A stretch of 64,000 bases of DNA from Enterococcus asini ATCC 700915 (GCF_000407365.1 NZ_ASVU01000001.1:1955501-2019500); one strand, 5' to 3'; shown: positions 7,343 through 16,098, counted from the stretch's first letter. Program-made: numbers and translations. The notes: a model not told the origin generated them from the letters alone.

Positions 7343-8924
7343 TTTAACTTTAGGCAGTCTTTTTGATGGTTCGGGAGGCTTTCCTCTTGGTGGCTTGCTT
7401 TCAGGTATCACACCTGTGTTTGCTTCGGAGATTGAGCCATTTCCGATACGGGTGACGACTAAACGGTTGCCTCAAGTCAAGCATCTAGGCGACATATCAA
7501 AAATCAATGGTGCAGAAATCGAACCTGTTGACATTATTACCTTTGGAAGTCCCTGTACCGACCTGTCGATTGCAGGAAAACGTGCCGGGCTTGAAGGTAG
7601 TAAGTCCTCGCTGTTTTACGAGGCTATCCGAATCGTGAAAGAAATGAGGTGTCAAACCAATGGAGAAAAACCAAGATTTATCGTCTGGGAAAATGTCTGT
7701 GGCGCTTTCTCCTCCAACAAAGGAGAAGATTTCCGAAGCGTCCTCGAAGAAATCGGAAAAATCGCAGATGAAACACTTTCTATCGCTAAACCTAGCAAAT
7801 GGGAAAACGCTGGAGAAGTCATGGGAGAAGAGTTCTCACTTGCGTGGCGAGTTCTTGATGCTCAGTTTTGGGGAGTACCCCAAAGACGAAAACGCATCTA
7901 CCTTGTCGCAGATTTTGGAGGTCGGAGTGCCTCAAAAATACTATTTGAGTCAGAAGGCCTGTCTTGGTATTCTGCGGAGAGCTTCCGTGCGTGGCAAGAG
8001 TCTGCCGAAGGTGCTAGAGATGGCACTTCGCTATCAAGCATCTATTGCCTAAACGATCAAGGCGGTGAGCGGATGGATGTAACGGAAGGGATGACCGCAA
8101 CCTTGAGAGCAACTTCCAACCATCCACCACTCGTCTTTGAAAATCATAGCCAAGATACGAGATTCAAAGGTCCACTTGAAACTGCTCAAACGGTTCTTGC
8201 GACTTACGGAACAGGCGGAAATAATCAGCCTTTTGTGGTTGAAGATGTCAAGACTTATGATGTCCGCTTCACCTCAGAGGGAACGATTAATTCACGAGCA
8301 AACGTGTACGAATCAGAAACGTCACGAACCATTGACACATCTGGTAATGCCCCTGACAGCAACCAAGGCGGTATCGCAGTCGTGTCGGTTCGAGGTTCAA
8401 TGATTGGACGAGCCGATGAGAATGGACCCCAAGGAAGTGGGACGAATGAAGATGTGAGTTTTACCTTGAACACGGTCGACAGACATGGTGTTGCTTATCC
8501 GACCTATTCGGCAAGTAAGAACTCGCACTTCACGAAGGCGACTAAGGAACTTGCCGGGACGTTGGTTGCGACCGACTATAAAGATCCACCACTCGTCAAT
8601 GACAAACAATATGTCGTTCGCAGGTTAACGCCAACCGAGTGTGCAAGACTTCAAGGTTTCCCCTCTTGGTGGTGCAGCGAGTTGGAAACGGCTGAACCTA
8701 CTGAGGCGGATTTAGTATTCTTCCGAGATGTTTTTGAAACTTACCGCTTGGCTGTCAAACCAAATGTGAAACCAAAAACCGATAAGCAAATCGAAAAATG
8801 GCTCAGAGAACCATATTCTGATTCAGCAGCTTATAAGATGTGGGGAAATGGTGTTGCTCTTCCTTGCGTGGTGTTTGTTCTTTCAGGTATTTTATGGGAG
8901 GTAGAAAATGGTACGACCAAATAG
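7335..8924 (+). CDS. C5-cytosine DNA methyltransferase
   Basis: A 529-aa Dcm-type enzyme. Motif I is LFDGSGGFPLG (residues 8-18), catalytic motif IV is GSPCTDLS near residue 72 (Cys nucleophile, with T-D replacing the usual Q-x), motif VI is ENV near 119 and motif VIII is QRRKRIYLVADF near 183. A long variable region (about 215-430), rich in S/T/G, is the target-recognition part. Motif IX/X follows as RLTPTECARLQGFP and MWGNGVALPC. The ATG overlaps the preceding methyltransferase by 8 bases. The enzyme is about 150 residues longer than a minimal Dcm because of the recognition insert. It probably acts with the two upstream genes as one modification operon. Confidence 0.93.
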   Translation: MSNLTLGSLFDGSGGFPLGGLLSGITPVFASEIEPFPIRVTTKRLPQVKHLGDISKINGAEIEPVDIITFGSPCTDLSIAGKRAGLEGSKSSLFYEAIRIVKEMRCQTNGEKPRFIVWENVCGAFSSNKGEDFRSVLEEIGKIADETLSIAKPSKWENAGEVMGEEFSLAWRVLDAQFWGVPQRRKRIYLVADFGGRSASKILFESEGLSWYSAESFRAWQESAEGARDGTSLSSIYCLNDQGGERMDVTEGMTATLRATSNHPPLVFENHSQDTRFKGPLETAQTVLATYGTGGNNQPFVVEDVKTYDVRFTSEGTINSRANVYESETSRTIDTSGNAPDSNQGGIAVVSVRGSMIGRADENGPQGSGTNEDVSFTLNTVDRHGVAYPTYSASKNSHFTKATKELAGTLVATDYKDPPLVNDKQYVVRRLTPTECARLQGFPSWWCSELETAEPTEADLVFFRDVFETYRLAVKPNVKPKTDKQIEKWLREPYSDSAAYKMWGNGVALPCVVFVLSGILWEVENGTTK

Positions 8925-9387
8925 TAACAAGTATCTTTCTCAAGGTGAAAATTCAATACTAATGCTGAAAAGCGGTTCATCAGTCCTCGTTGACTCTGAA
9001 GATGTACCGCTTTTGTCTAGGTATTCATGGTTTGACAATGGCAATGGGTATATCGCGTCAAAAGGAAAAGAGGGAAAGATATTTCTTCACAGGCTTGTGA
9101 TGGGTGCGCCCTCTGATACCGTAGTTGACCATATTAATTTCGATCCTATGGATAATCGAAAGTCCAACTTGAGAATCTGTACTTAGCAGCAAAACACACT
9201 TTACCAGCGTTCGAGGAAGAAACACAAGGGGGTTTATCTTAATAAGCGAACAGGGAAATACTACATTCATGTTCGAATTGATGGGAAAACCGTCCACGGT
9301 GGAACATTTGAATCTATTGATGAGACTGTAGACGAGTACCAAAGACTCGCTAGACTTCATTATGGTGAATTTGCTTACATTACGTAA
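8908..9387 (+). pseudogene. HNH/AP2-type endonuclease broken by an in-frame TAG
   Basis: The first 92 codons encode an HNH-3 type nuclease core (YIASKG, FLHRLVMG, VVDHINFDPMDNRKSNLRICT) and then hit TAG at 9184-9186. Translation resumes in the same frame for 67 codons as QQNTLYQRSRKKHKGVYLNKR, GKYYIHVRIDGK and HYGEFAYIT, which is the AP2-like DNA-binding tail of this family. Homologues carry K/R/Q at the stop position, so a single AAG/CAG-to-TAG change explains it. The start (ATG 8908 after GGGAGG) overlaps the methyltransferase gene. Such genes behave as free-standing homing endonucleases, and the break suggests a decayed intruder. Confidence 0.85.
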
Positions 9388-9495
9388 TCGAAATTTGTAT
9401 CAATTAAAACCACTCAAAGTGCTTGTATCACTTGATATAAAAGGCTTTTGGAGTGATATATGTAATGAACAAAGAAGCAAAAGGAGGACATCAAG

Positions 9496-9885
9496 ATGAT
9501 GCCAAATCGTGAAACAATCGAACGCTTGAAAGAAACATACCCTGAAGGTACTCGGGTGGAACTCGTAGCCATGAGCGACACGTACGCCCCACCAAAGGGC
9601 ACACAGGGAACGGTGACGGGGGTGGACGACATTGGTTCACTACTCGTTCGCTGGGACAACGGTTCAAGCCTGAACGTTCTGTATGGAGAAGACACGGTGC
9701 GAATCGTCAAACCCAAGCCAACCTTCAAACTGGTTTACCAAAACGGCAACGTAGACGAATTTGAAACCTACAATGATGCCTGGCAGTTCATTACAGGATT
9801 GGTGATGAATGACGACTTGGTCTGGGTGGACTTTTATCCAAGCGACAAGGTCTATGAGATGATTCGCATCAGGAAGGGGTTCTAG
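9496..9885 (+). CDS. DUF4314 domain phage protein
   Basis: A 129-aa protein. Residues 1-75 match the DUF4314 pattern (RETIERLKETYPEGTRVEL, then PPKGTQGTVTGVDDIGSLLVRWDNGSSL, then YGEDTVRI), a small beta-barrel, KOW/SH3-like. Residues 80-129 are a separate, unrecognised alpha/beta tail (FKLVYQNGNVDEFETYNDAW). The start follows AAAAGGAGGACATCAAG; a second ATG lies directly after it. The family is common between modification and terminase genes of Gram-positive phages and has no established function. Confidence 0.75.
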   Translation: MMPNRETIERLKETYPEGTRVELVAMSDTYAPPKGTQGTVTGVDDIGSLLVRWDNGSSLNVLYGEDTVRIVKPKPTFKLVYQNGNVDEFETYNDAWQFITGLVMNDDLVWVDFYPSDKVYEMIRIRKGF

Positions 9886-9887
9886 CC

Positions 9888-10082
9888 ATGACAGTGAACA
9901 AGCGTAAAATCTACAACATTGCTAAGAAACACATCTACGGCTTGCCTGAACGAGGCGACTTGAAGGCACACAACAGTGACCGTGAAGATTTCCTCGACAT
10001 TGCTGTGTGGAGCCTTGAGGAGGCGTTGATCGCCGCCTACAAGCAAGGCAGAAAGGATGGGCAAAATGAATCCAAGAATTAA
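9888..10082 (+). CDS. Small phage protein, DUF6900-like
   Basis: A 64-aa protein three bases after the DUF4314 gene. The line NSDREDFLDIAVWSLEEALIAAYKQG follows the pattern of small phage proteins described as DUF6900 (nsD..DF.e.aVws...AL.aAY..G). It is acidic and mostly helical with no catalytic motif. It belongs to a run of four short overlapping genes before the large terminase. The function is unknown and the family name is given from memory of the pattern. Confidence 0.6.
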   Translation: MTVNKRKIYNIAKKHIYGLPERGDLKAHNSDREDFLDIAVWSLEEALIAAYKQGRKDGQNESKN

Positions 10083-10254
10083 GAAACAAATCATTGTCAT
10101 TCAAGAGTCTGGGCTGACCAACATGCTCGATACCAACTACGTGCAACGACTAGCCCACGAACGTAACTTCTTTGACCTCGTAATTTTCATTGAGGACCAC
10201 AAGAAGGACTACGTGCATTTCATCATGACAGGAGATGAGACAGATGTGGACTAA
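10066..10254 (+). CDS. Small phage protein, DUF5049-like
   Basis: A 62-aa protein beginning MNPRIKKQIIVIQESGLTNM, followed by VQRLAHERNFFDLV and a final FIMTGD. This is the pattern of DUF5049 proteins (MNxxIxxQIxxIRxxGxTNMxD, VQxxAxxxxxxxLVxxI). ATG 10066 is chosen over 10057 because AAAGG lies 9 bases upstream and family members begin M-N-P. It overlaps the genes on either side. The function is unknown. Confidence 0.65.
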   Translation: MNPRIKKQIIVIQESGLTNMLDTNYVQRLAHERNFFDLVIFIEDHKKDYVHFIMTGDETDVD

Positions 10255-10468
10255 TGGCGTGATTAAGATTGATAAGACCAGCGTGACCTTCTGCGTGAAG
10301 CATTTTGAGGAGCCTAGTGAATTTGGGATTGATGAAGGTCGCATTTCAAAATTGGAGCTAAGAGTGAAAGGGAAGATTGTCGCCAACTACGACCGTGGAT
10401 GGGATATTGAACCGACTGATGATGCGGTTGAGAAAGCACTCCAGTATGTGCTTGCGACCTATAACTAA
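10244..10468 (+). CDS. Small phage protein of unknown function
   Basis: A 74-aa protein starting MWTNGVIKID, 9 bases after GGAG. The ATG at 10235 is a possible longer start. It shows alternating strand-like segments (VTFCVKHFEE, SKLELRVKGKIVANYDRGWDIEP) ending in a helix (DDAVEKALQYVLATY). It is the last of four short genes before the large terminase and is followed at once by a terminator-like hairpin. I do not recognise the family with confidence. Confidence 0.6.
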   Translation: MWTNGVIKIDKTSVTFCVKHFEEPSEFGIDEGRISKLELRVKGKIVANYDRGWDIEPTDDAVEKALQYVLATYN

Positions 10469-10478
10469 AATTTTGAAG

Positions 10479-10503
10479 AACAGCTTTCGGGCTGTTTTTC
10501 TTA
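10479..10503 (+). terminator. Terminator hairpin before the large terminase gene
   Basis: AACAGC pairs with GCTGTT across TTTCGG and is followed by TTTCTT. It sits between the small-gene run and terL. Confidence 0.65.
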
Positions 10504-10521
10504 TGGAAAGGAGTGGTATGG

Positions 10522-12120
10522 TTGCCTTTGAAGAAATATAAGCCGACCAAGTTTAAGACAAAATCATCAAAGTACGATAAAGACCTTGCTGATTATGCCG
10601 TGAGCTTTATCGAGTGCCTGAGCCATACCAAAGGAACGTGGGCAGGAAAACCGTTTGAACTCCTTGATTGGCAAGAACAAATTATTCGTGACTTGTTTGG
10701 CACGGTCAAACCGAACGGCTATCGTCAGTTCAACACAGCTTACATTGAAATTCCCAAGAAAATGGGCAAGTCGGAACTGGCGGCTGCAGTCGCTCTTTTG
10801 CTCACTTGTGGTGACGGAGAAGAACGTGCCGAGGTATATGGCTGTGCAGCGGATAGGCAACAAGCCTCTATCGTATTTGAGGTAGCTGCCGATATGGTCC
10901 GGATGTGTCCGGCACTCAACAAGCGAGTGAAAATCCTTGCCTCGCAAAAGCGGATTGTTTTCAAGCCAACGAATAGTTTTTATCAAGTCTTGTCGGCAGA
11001 AGCGTACTCCAAGCACGGCTTTAATATTCACGGGGTCGTCTTTGATGAATTGCATACTCAGCCCAATCGTAAACTGTTTGATGTCATGACGAAAGGGTCA
11101 GGGGATGCCAGAACTCAACCATTGTACTTTCTCATAACGACTGCGGGTACTGATACTAATTCTATCTGTTACGAAACACATCAGAAGGCATTGGATATTA
11201 TTGACGGTCGAAAACACGACCCAACATTCTATCCAGTGATTTATGGGGCAGATGAATCTGACGATTGGACAGATCCGAAAGTTTGGAAGAAGGCAAATCC
11301 GTCACTTGGTATCACGGTTGGGATTGATAAGGTGAAAGCAGCTTGTGAGTCCGCCAAGCAAAACCCTGCCGAGGAAAACTCATTCCGGCAGTTAAGGCTC
11401 AACCAGTGGGTGAAACAAGCCATTCGATGGATGCCAATGGATAAGTGGGATGCTTGTGGGTTCAAGGTAAATGAAAAGTCGCTCGAAGGACGGGTTTGTT
11501 ATGGTGGTCTTGACCTTTCAAGTACAACCGACATCACGTCTTTTGTGTTGGTATTTCCACCAGAGGACGAAGATGATAAGTTTGTCGTCTTGCCCTATTT
11601 CTGGATACCAGAGGACACGCTTGACCTTCGAGTGAAACGTGACCATGTCCCGTATGACTTGTGGGAGAAGAAAGGTTGGCTCAAAACCACAGAAGGGAAT
11701 GTCGTCCATTATGGCTTCATTGAAACCTTTATCGAAGAACTCGGTGAAAAGTACAACATCCGAGAAATCGCCTTCGACCGTTGGGGAGCAGTGCAGATGG
11801 TGCAGAACCTTGAGGGGATGGGCTTTACGGTTGTGCCATTCGGACAAGGATTCAAGGATATGAGCCCACCGACTAAGGAGTTGATGAAACTCACGCTTGA
11901 GCAGAAAATCGCTCACGGTGGTCATCCTGTTCTTCGATGGAATATGGATAACATTTTCATTCGAACTGACCCCGCTGGAAACATCAAAGCAGACAAAGAA
12001 AAATCAACGGAGAAGATTGATGGAGCAATTGCGACCATCATGGCACTCGACCGTGCTATCCGTTGTGGGAATAATAATTCAGCAAGTGTCTACGATGATA
12101 GAGGGTTGTTAATCCTGTGA
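10522..12120 (+). CDS. Phage terminase large subunit
   Basis: A packaging ATPase-nuclease of the HK97-like Terminase_1 class, about 532 aa. The Walker A-like PKKMGKSE is near residue 78, Walker B VVFDELHTQ near 172, and the coupling motif ITTAGTD near 210. The RNase H-like nuclease domain starts with GGLDLSSTTDIT near 330 and continues through FDRWGA and the final DGAIATIMALDRA. The TTG at 10522 (MPLKKYKPTKF) lies 8 bases after AAAGGAG and is better placed than the GTG at 10513. The enzyme cuts concatemeric phage DNA and fills proheads through the portal. Confidence 0.93.
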   Translation: MPLKKYKPTKFKTKSSKYDKDLADYAVSFIECLSHTKGTWAGKPFELLDWQEQIIRDLFGTVKPNGYRQFNTAYIEIPKKMGKSELAAAVALLLTCGDGEERAEVYGCAADRQQASIVFEVAADMVRMCPALNKRVKILASQKRIVFKPTNSFYQVLSAEAYSKHGFNIHGVVFDELHTQPNRKLFDVMTKGSGDARTQPLYFLITTAGTDTNSICYETHQKALDIIDGRKHDPTFYPVIYGADESDDWTDPKVWKKANPSLGITVGIDKVKAACESAKQNPAEENSFRQLRLNQWVKQAIRWMPMDKWDACGFKVNEKSLEGRVCYGGLDLSSTTDITSFVLVFPPEDEDDKFVVLPYFWIPEDTLDLRVKRDHVPYDLWEKKGWLKTTEGNVVHYGFIETFIEELGEKYNIREIAFDRWGAVQMVQNLEGMGFTVVPFGQGFKDMSPPTKELMKLTLEQKIAHGGHPVLRWNMDNIFIRTDPAGNIKADKEKSTEKIDGAIATIMALDRAIRCGNNNSASVYDDRGLLIL

Positions 12121-12126
12121 TATAAT
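12118..12126 (+). promoter_or_regulatory. Extended -10 promoter of moron 1
   Basis: TGATATAAT is a perfect extended -10 (TGnTATAAT) overlapping the terL stop codon and 22 bases before the next gene's start. No convincing -35 is present, as is usual with extended -10 promoters. Confidence 0.6.
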
Positions 12127-12148
12127 TTTAGTCACGAAGAGGGATGAA

Positions 12149-12481
12149 ATGTACGATAAAGCAGTCTTAGATCCATTAAATTCTCTACTTTCTAAGTCAT
12201 CAAAAGCAATACAAAAGATTCAGGCTGGTAAATGGCAACATAGGATGCTTGAGAATAACATCAAAGCGTTAACAGTTGCTCTTAAGTTAATGAATGGAGA
12301 AATGGTCGAGTTGACTCATGATGAGTTATTGTCTGTGCTAGAGGCTTTTGACGATATGATTAACCGAACTGATAAATCAAAAGCAAAATTCTCAGATGGA
12401 ACCTCTCAGTTCACACTCCAATCGAATCGATTGAACGCACTAAACGTTGCTAAATCAGAAGTATTGAACTTGAACAAATAG
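12149..12481 (+). CDS. Moron 1: hypothetical protein between terL and portal
   Basis: A 110-aa helical protein (N-terminal SLLSKSSKAIQKIQAG, LTVALKLMNGEMVELTHDELLSVLEAF, C-terminal SNRLNALNVAKSEVLNLNK). It has no membrane segment or recognisable domain. It interrupts the normally contiguous terL-portal pair. It has its own extended -10 promoter (12118-12126) and its own terminator (12482-12508), and its codon choice looks more AT-rich than that of the flanking structural genes. These are hallmarks of a moron, expressed from the prophage independently of the lytic programme. A role in lysogeny, immunity or defence is possible but nothing in the sequence names it. Confidence 0.7.
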   Translation: MYDKAVLDPLNSLLSKSSKAIQKIQAGKWQHRMLENNIKALTVALKLMNGEMVELTHDELLSVLEAFDDMINRTDKSKAKFSDGTSQFTLQSNRLNALNVAKSEVLNLNK

Positions 12482-12508
12482 GCATCTTCAAAACGAAGGT
12501 GCTTTTTT
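12482..12508 (+). terminator. Intrinsic terminator of moron 1
   Basis: GCATCTTC pairs with GAAGGTGC (8 bp, one G-T) across AAAAC, followed by TTTTTT. Confidence 0.85.
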
Positions 12509-12538
12509 GATACCCAAAATAAAGGAAGGAAGTAACCT

Positions 12539-13900
12539 ATGGGATTATTTAATCGGCTCTTTAAGTCGAGAGACAAGCCAATGAATCAGACGATTGGCTC
12601 ACCATACCGATTCATGTTTGGCCAGACCACGGCAGGCAAAACAGTGACAGAACAAAGCTCTATGCAGATGACTGCCGTTTATTCCTGTGTCCGTATCCTA
12701 GCTGAAGCGGTCGCAGGACTGCCTCTACACTTTTACAAATATCGTGAAGGTGGGGGCAAAGAAAAGGCAGTCGACCATCCGCTTTACTTTCTGCTCCATG
12801 ATGAACCCAATAGCGAAATGACCTCATTTGTATTTCGAGAAACGTTGATGACTCATTTGCTCTTGTGGGGAAATGCTTATGCTCAAATCATCAGAAATGG
12901 TAAGGGCGAAGTGGTAGGTCTTTACCCACTTATGCCTGACAGGATGGGCGTCAATCGTGATGAAAACAAGGAGATTTACTACCTTTACACAGTTGATTCT
13001 GGACTACAAGTGAGGATTTCTAAGTCAGAAGTTTTGCATATTCCGGGCTTAGGTTTTGATGGTTTGGTGGGGTATTCACCTATCGCAATGGCAAAAAATG
13101 CGATTGGTATGGCGATAGCTTGTGAGGAATATGGAGCTAAGTTCTTTGCGAATGGGGCAAATCCAGGGGGAGTGCTTGAACATCCGGGGACGTTGAAAGA
13201 CCCAGTCCGCATCCGAGAAAGTTGGAATGCGACCTTCGGAGGTTCATCCAACGCTAGTAAGGTTGCTGTCCTTGAAGAAGGAATGAAGTACAGCCCGATT
13301 TCCATATCGCCTGAACAGGCACAGTTCTTGGAAACAAGAAAATTTCAAATTAACGAGATAGCTCGAATTTTCAGAGTGCCACCCCACATGGTTGGAGACC
13401 TTGAGAAGTCGAGCTTTTCAAATATCGAGCAACAGTCACTAGAATTCGTGAAGTACACCCTCGACCCTTGGGTGATGCGGTGGGAACAAGCGATGACGAA
13501 AGCACTCCTAAGCATTGACGAGAAGAAGGACTACTTCATCAAGTTCAATGTGGACGGACTTCTTCGAGGTGATTACCAATCTCGAATGAATGGCTATGCG
13601 ACAGGTCGTCAGAACGGTTGGATGTCAGCTAACGATATTCGAGAACTCGAAAACCTTGATCGCATTCCAGAGGATGAAGGTGGCGATTTGTATCTCGTGA
13701 ATGGCAATATGCTCCCACTCAAAAGTGCTGGGGCATTTGCGAAAAATACCAAAGGACAGGAGGAAGAAAACCAAGATGAAGAAGTTTTGGAAATGGGTGA
13801 ATCAGACACCGAAAAATCTGATGACACCCGAAGCACAGGAGCACCAAGAGCAAAGCCAAATCTCCGACCGAACCCTTTATCTCAACGGACAAATCGCTGA
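12539..13900 (+). CDS. Phage portal protein, HK97 type
   Basis: A 453-aa portal subunit. Twelve copies form the DNA channel at one capsid vertex. Family signatures are VYSCVRILAEAVAGLPLHFYK near 50, GNAYAQIIRNGKGEVVGLYPL near 115, the central RIFRVPPHMVGDLEKSSFSNIEQQ near 280 and the C-terminal GRQNGWMSANDIRELENL. The last 70 residues are acidic and charged (EEENQDEEVLEMGE) and overlap the protease gene. The start follows AAGGAAGGAAGTAACCT. The next gene starts 125 bases before its stop. Confidence 0.95.
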   Translation: MGLFNRLFKSRDKPMNQTIGSPYRFMFGQTTAGKTVTEQSSMQMTAVYSCVRILAEAVAGLPLHFYKYREGGGKEKAVDHPLYFLLHDEPNSEMTSFVFRETLMTHLLLWGNAYAQIIRNGKGEVVGLYPLMPDRMGVNRDENKEIYYLYTVDSGLQVRISKSEVLHIPGLGFDGLVGYSPIAMAKNAIGMAIACEEYGAKFFANGANPGGVLEHPGTLKDPVRIRESWNATFGGSSNASKVAVLEEGMKYSPISISPEQAQFLETRKFQINEIARIFRVPPHMVGDLEKSSFSNIEQQSLEFVKYTLDPWVMRWEQAMTKALLSIDEKKDYFIKFNVDGLLRGDYQSRMNGYATGRQNGWMSANDIRELENLDRIPEDEGGDLYLVNGNMLPLKSAGAFAKNTKGQEEENQDEEVLEMGESDTEKSDDTRSTGAPRAKPNLRPNPLSQRTNR

Positions 13901-14558
13901 GGTCAGTTGGTTTGATGATGATGTCACCCCACAGCTATTTAAGGATGAACTGATGAGTGGCGAAGGTAATATCACGGTTTGGATAAACAGTCCCGGTGGC
14001 GATTGTGTAGCTGCTGCTCAGATTTATAACATGTTGAAGGAATACTCGGGGGATGTGGTAGTCAAGATTGATGGATTGGCGGCATCGGCTGCGAGTGTTA
14101 TTGCGATGGCAGGGGATAAGGTGGTGATGAGCCCCGTTGCCATGATGATGATCCACAACCCCTCCACGGTAGCTTTCGGGGAGAAAGTGGATATGCAGAA
14201 AGCCATTGCTATGCTTGACGAGGTGAAAGAGTCAATCATTAATGCCTATGAAATCAAAACAGGTATGAGCCGAACAAAGCTCGCTCATATGATGGATGCC
14301 GAAACATGGATGGATGCTCATTCTGCACTGGACTTAGGCTTTACGGATGAAATCATCGGGAAAGTGGATGAGGACATCCCACAAGCAGGGAATCTGGTGT
14401 TTTCTGAGGCAACGGTCATGAATTCTTTGATGGATAAGATAGCCAAGCGTTGTCGTATTCAACCACCTGAACCCAAAGAAGAACCAAAACCAACAAACAC
14501 TGTCAAAGCCGATTCTCTTGAAGAACGGCTATTTTTAATGAAAACATGGAGGGATTAA
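13776..14558 (+). CDS. ClpP-type prohead maturation protease
   Basis: A 260-aa serine protease of the Clp-protease class used as a head maturation protease. The fold signatures are VWINSPGGDC near 68, GLAASAASVIAMAG near 100 with the nucleophile Ser, and MMIHNPST near 124 with the catalytic His. The start ATG 13776 (MKKFWKWVNQTP) follows AGGAGGAAG with a 10-12 base gap and lies 125 bases inside the portal gene in another frame. The portal tail and the protease N-terminus therefore share DNA. It cleaves the capsid N-terminal delta region during assembly. Confidence 0.92.
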   Translation: MKKFWKWVNQTPKNLMTPEAQEHQEQSQISDRTLYLNGQIAEVSWFDDDVTPQLFKDELMSGEGNITVWINSPGGDCVAAAQIYNMLKEYSGDVVVKIDGLAASAASVIAMAGDKVVMSPVAMMMIHNPSTVAFGEKVDMQKAIAMLDEVKESIINAYEIKTGMSRTKLAHMMDAETWMDAHSALDLGFTDEIIGKVDEDIPQAGNLVFSEATVMNSLMDKIAKRCRIQPPEPKEEPKPTNTVKADSLEERLFLMKTWRD

Positions 14559-14561
14559 CCT

Positions 14562-15776
14562 ATGAACAAGATTCAAGAATTGATGGACAAACGTAAGCAA
14601 GCATGGGAAGGTGCGAAAGACTTCGTTGAAGCAAAGAAAGACAAAGACGGCTTGATGTCTGATGAAGATGCCAAGACCTATGCAGACATGGAAAAGAAGG
14701 TTTCAAGCTTCACTAAAGAAATCGAGCGCATGCAGTCCATGGAAGCGATGGAACGTGAAATGGCAAAACCAATGTCTGAGCCACTCACTTCTCAGCCAAT
14801 GCAGACTGAGAACAACGCGAAACCTAAGAAAACTGGTCGTGCTTCTAACGAGTACAAAGAAGGCGTACTTCAAGCCCTACGCTCTAACTTCCGCCAAGTG
14901 TCAAACGTCCTCCAAGAAGGTGTGGATACGGCAGGCGGGTATCTCGTACCCGAAGAATACGACAAGCGCTTGATTGATGGTCTCACTGAAGAAAACATTA
15001 TGCGTACCTTGGGAACGACTATCACGACTAGTGGTGAGCACAAAATCAATATCGCTGGGGCTAAACCAGCCGCATCGTGGATTGAAGAAGGTGGCACACT
15101 CGTATTTGAGGATGCAAGCTTTGACCAAATCATCCTCGATGCCCACAAACTTCATGTGGCTATTAAGGTGACGGATGAGTTACTTTACGATAATGCCTTC
15201 AACCTTGAAAGCTACATCCTCACGCAATTCTCGAAAGCACTGGCTAACGCAGAAGAAAATGCCTTCTTGAATGGAGACGGAGTAGGCAAGCCACTCGGTA
15301 TCTTCGCTGAAAACGGTGGTGGGCAAGTAGCCATTACGACTAATACTCAGAGTTCAATCACGGCGGATGAAATCATTAACTTAGTTCATTCGCTAAAACG
15401 TCCGTATCGTAAGAATGCGAAATTCATCATGAATGACCAGACGATTGCCCTCATCCGTAAGCTCAAAGATAACAACGGAGCTTACTTGTGGCAATCATCC
15501 CTTCAAGCAGGAGAACCTGACCGATTATTTGGCTACCCAGTTTATACGTCTGCCTATGTTCCCACCGTAGCAGCAGGTAAACCAGTCATTGCGTTTGGAG
15601 ATTTCAGCTACTACAACATTGGCGACCGTGGCGTACGCTCCTTCGACCAACTCCGTGAGCTCTTCGCAGGTAACGGTATGGTTGGATTCCTTGCCAAAGA
15701 ACGTGTAGACGGCAAACTCGTCTTGCCAGAAGCGGTTCAAATCTTGAAGATGAAAGCATCCGCTGCGGCATCGTAG
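14562..15776 (+). CDS. Major capsid protein, HK97 fold
   Basis: A 404-aa capsid protein. Residues 1-110 form a charged coiled coil (KRKQAWEGAKDFVEAKKDKDG...) that acts as the delta/scaffold domain removed by the protease. The mature part begins with the family line VDTAGGYLVPEEYDKRLIDGL. It continues through SWIEEGGTLVFEDASFDQIILDA and ANAEENAFLNGDGVGKPLGI, and ends IGDRGVRSFDQLRELFAGNGMVGFLAKERVDGKLVLPEAVQIL. It follows the protease by three bases. Confidence 0.95.
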   Translation: MNKIQELMDKRKQAWEGAKDFVEAKKDKDGLMSDEDAKTYADMEKKVSSFTKEIERMQSMEAMEREMAKPMSEPLTSQPMQTENNAKPKKTGRASNEYKEGVLQALRSNFRQVSNVLQEGVDTAGGYLVPEEYDKRLIDGLTEENIMRTLGTTITTSGEHKINIAGAKPAASWIEEGGTLVFEDASFDQIILDAHKLHVAIKVTDELLYDNAFNLESYILTQFSKALANAEENAFLNGDGVGKPLGIFAENGGGQVAITTNTQSSITADEIINLVHSLKRPYRKNAKFIMNDQTIALIRKLKDNNGAYLWQSSLQAGEPDRLFGYPVYTSAYVPTVAAGKPVIAFGDFSYYNIGDRGVRSFDQLRELFAGNGMVGFLAKERVDGKLVLPEAVQILKMKASAAAS

Positions 15777-15786
15777 GAGTGAGCCT

Positions 15787-16098
15787 ATGAGCGATTTACT
15801 TGAGAAGGTAAAAGCGAATCTCATACTCGAGCATAGTGAAGATGATGAGCTGTTGGAACGATTGATTCTGACGGCTCTTTCCTATGCCGAAAGCTACCAA
15901 CACCTTACAGAAGGCTATTATTCGGAAAATGAAATCCCCGCCACGACTGAACAAGCAATTATCATGCTTGCCAGTCATTTTTATGAAAGTCGTGACGGCT
16001 CAACAGCAGGTTTCTTTTCTGATAATGTCAATGCCAGTAGTCAAGTCTGGAATACAGTCAATCTGTTACTCCGACTAGATAGGCGGTGGCAAGTATGA
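15787..16098 (+). CDS. Head-tail connector protein (gp6-like)
   Basis: A 103-aa head-tail connector of the DNA-packaging gp6 family. It is helical, with LLEKVKANLILEHSEDDELLERLILTALSYAESYQ at the N-terminus and AIIMLASHFYESRDGST, the usual signature, near 58-74. It forms the adaptor ring on the portal. ATG 15787 follows GGAGTGAG, and its stop overlaps the next start (ATGA). Confidence 0.9.
   Translation: MSDLLEKVKANLILEHSEDDELLERLILTALSYAESYQHLTEGYYSENEIPATTEQAIIMLASHFYESRDGSTAGFFSDNVNASSQVWNTVNLLLRLDRRWQV

Noticed and set aside
7660-8052. 130-aa plus-strand frame inside the cytosine methyltransferase gene
   Set aside because: It lies fully within conserved methyltransferase motifs in another frame and its product resembles nothing.
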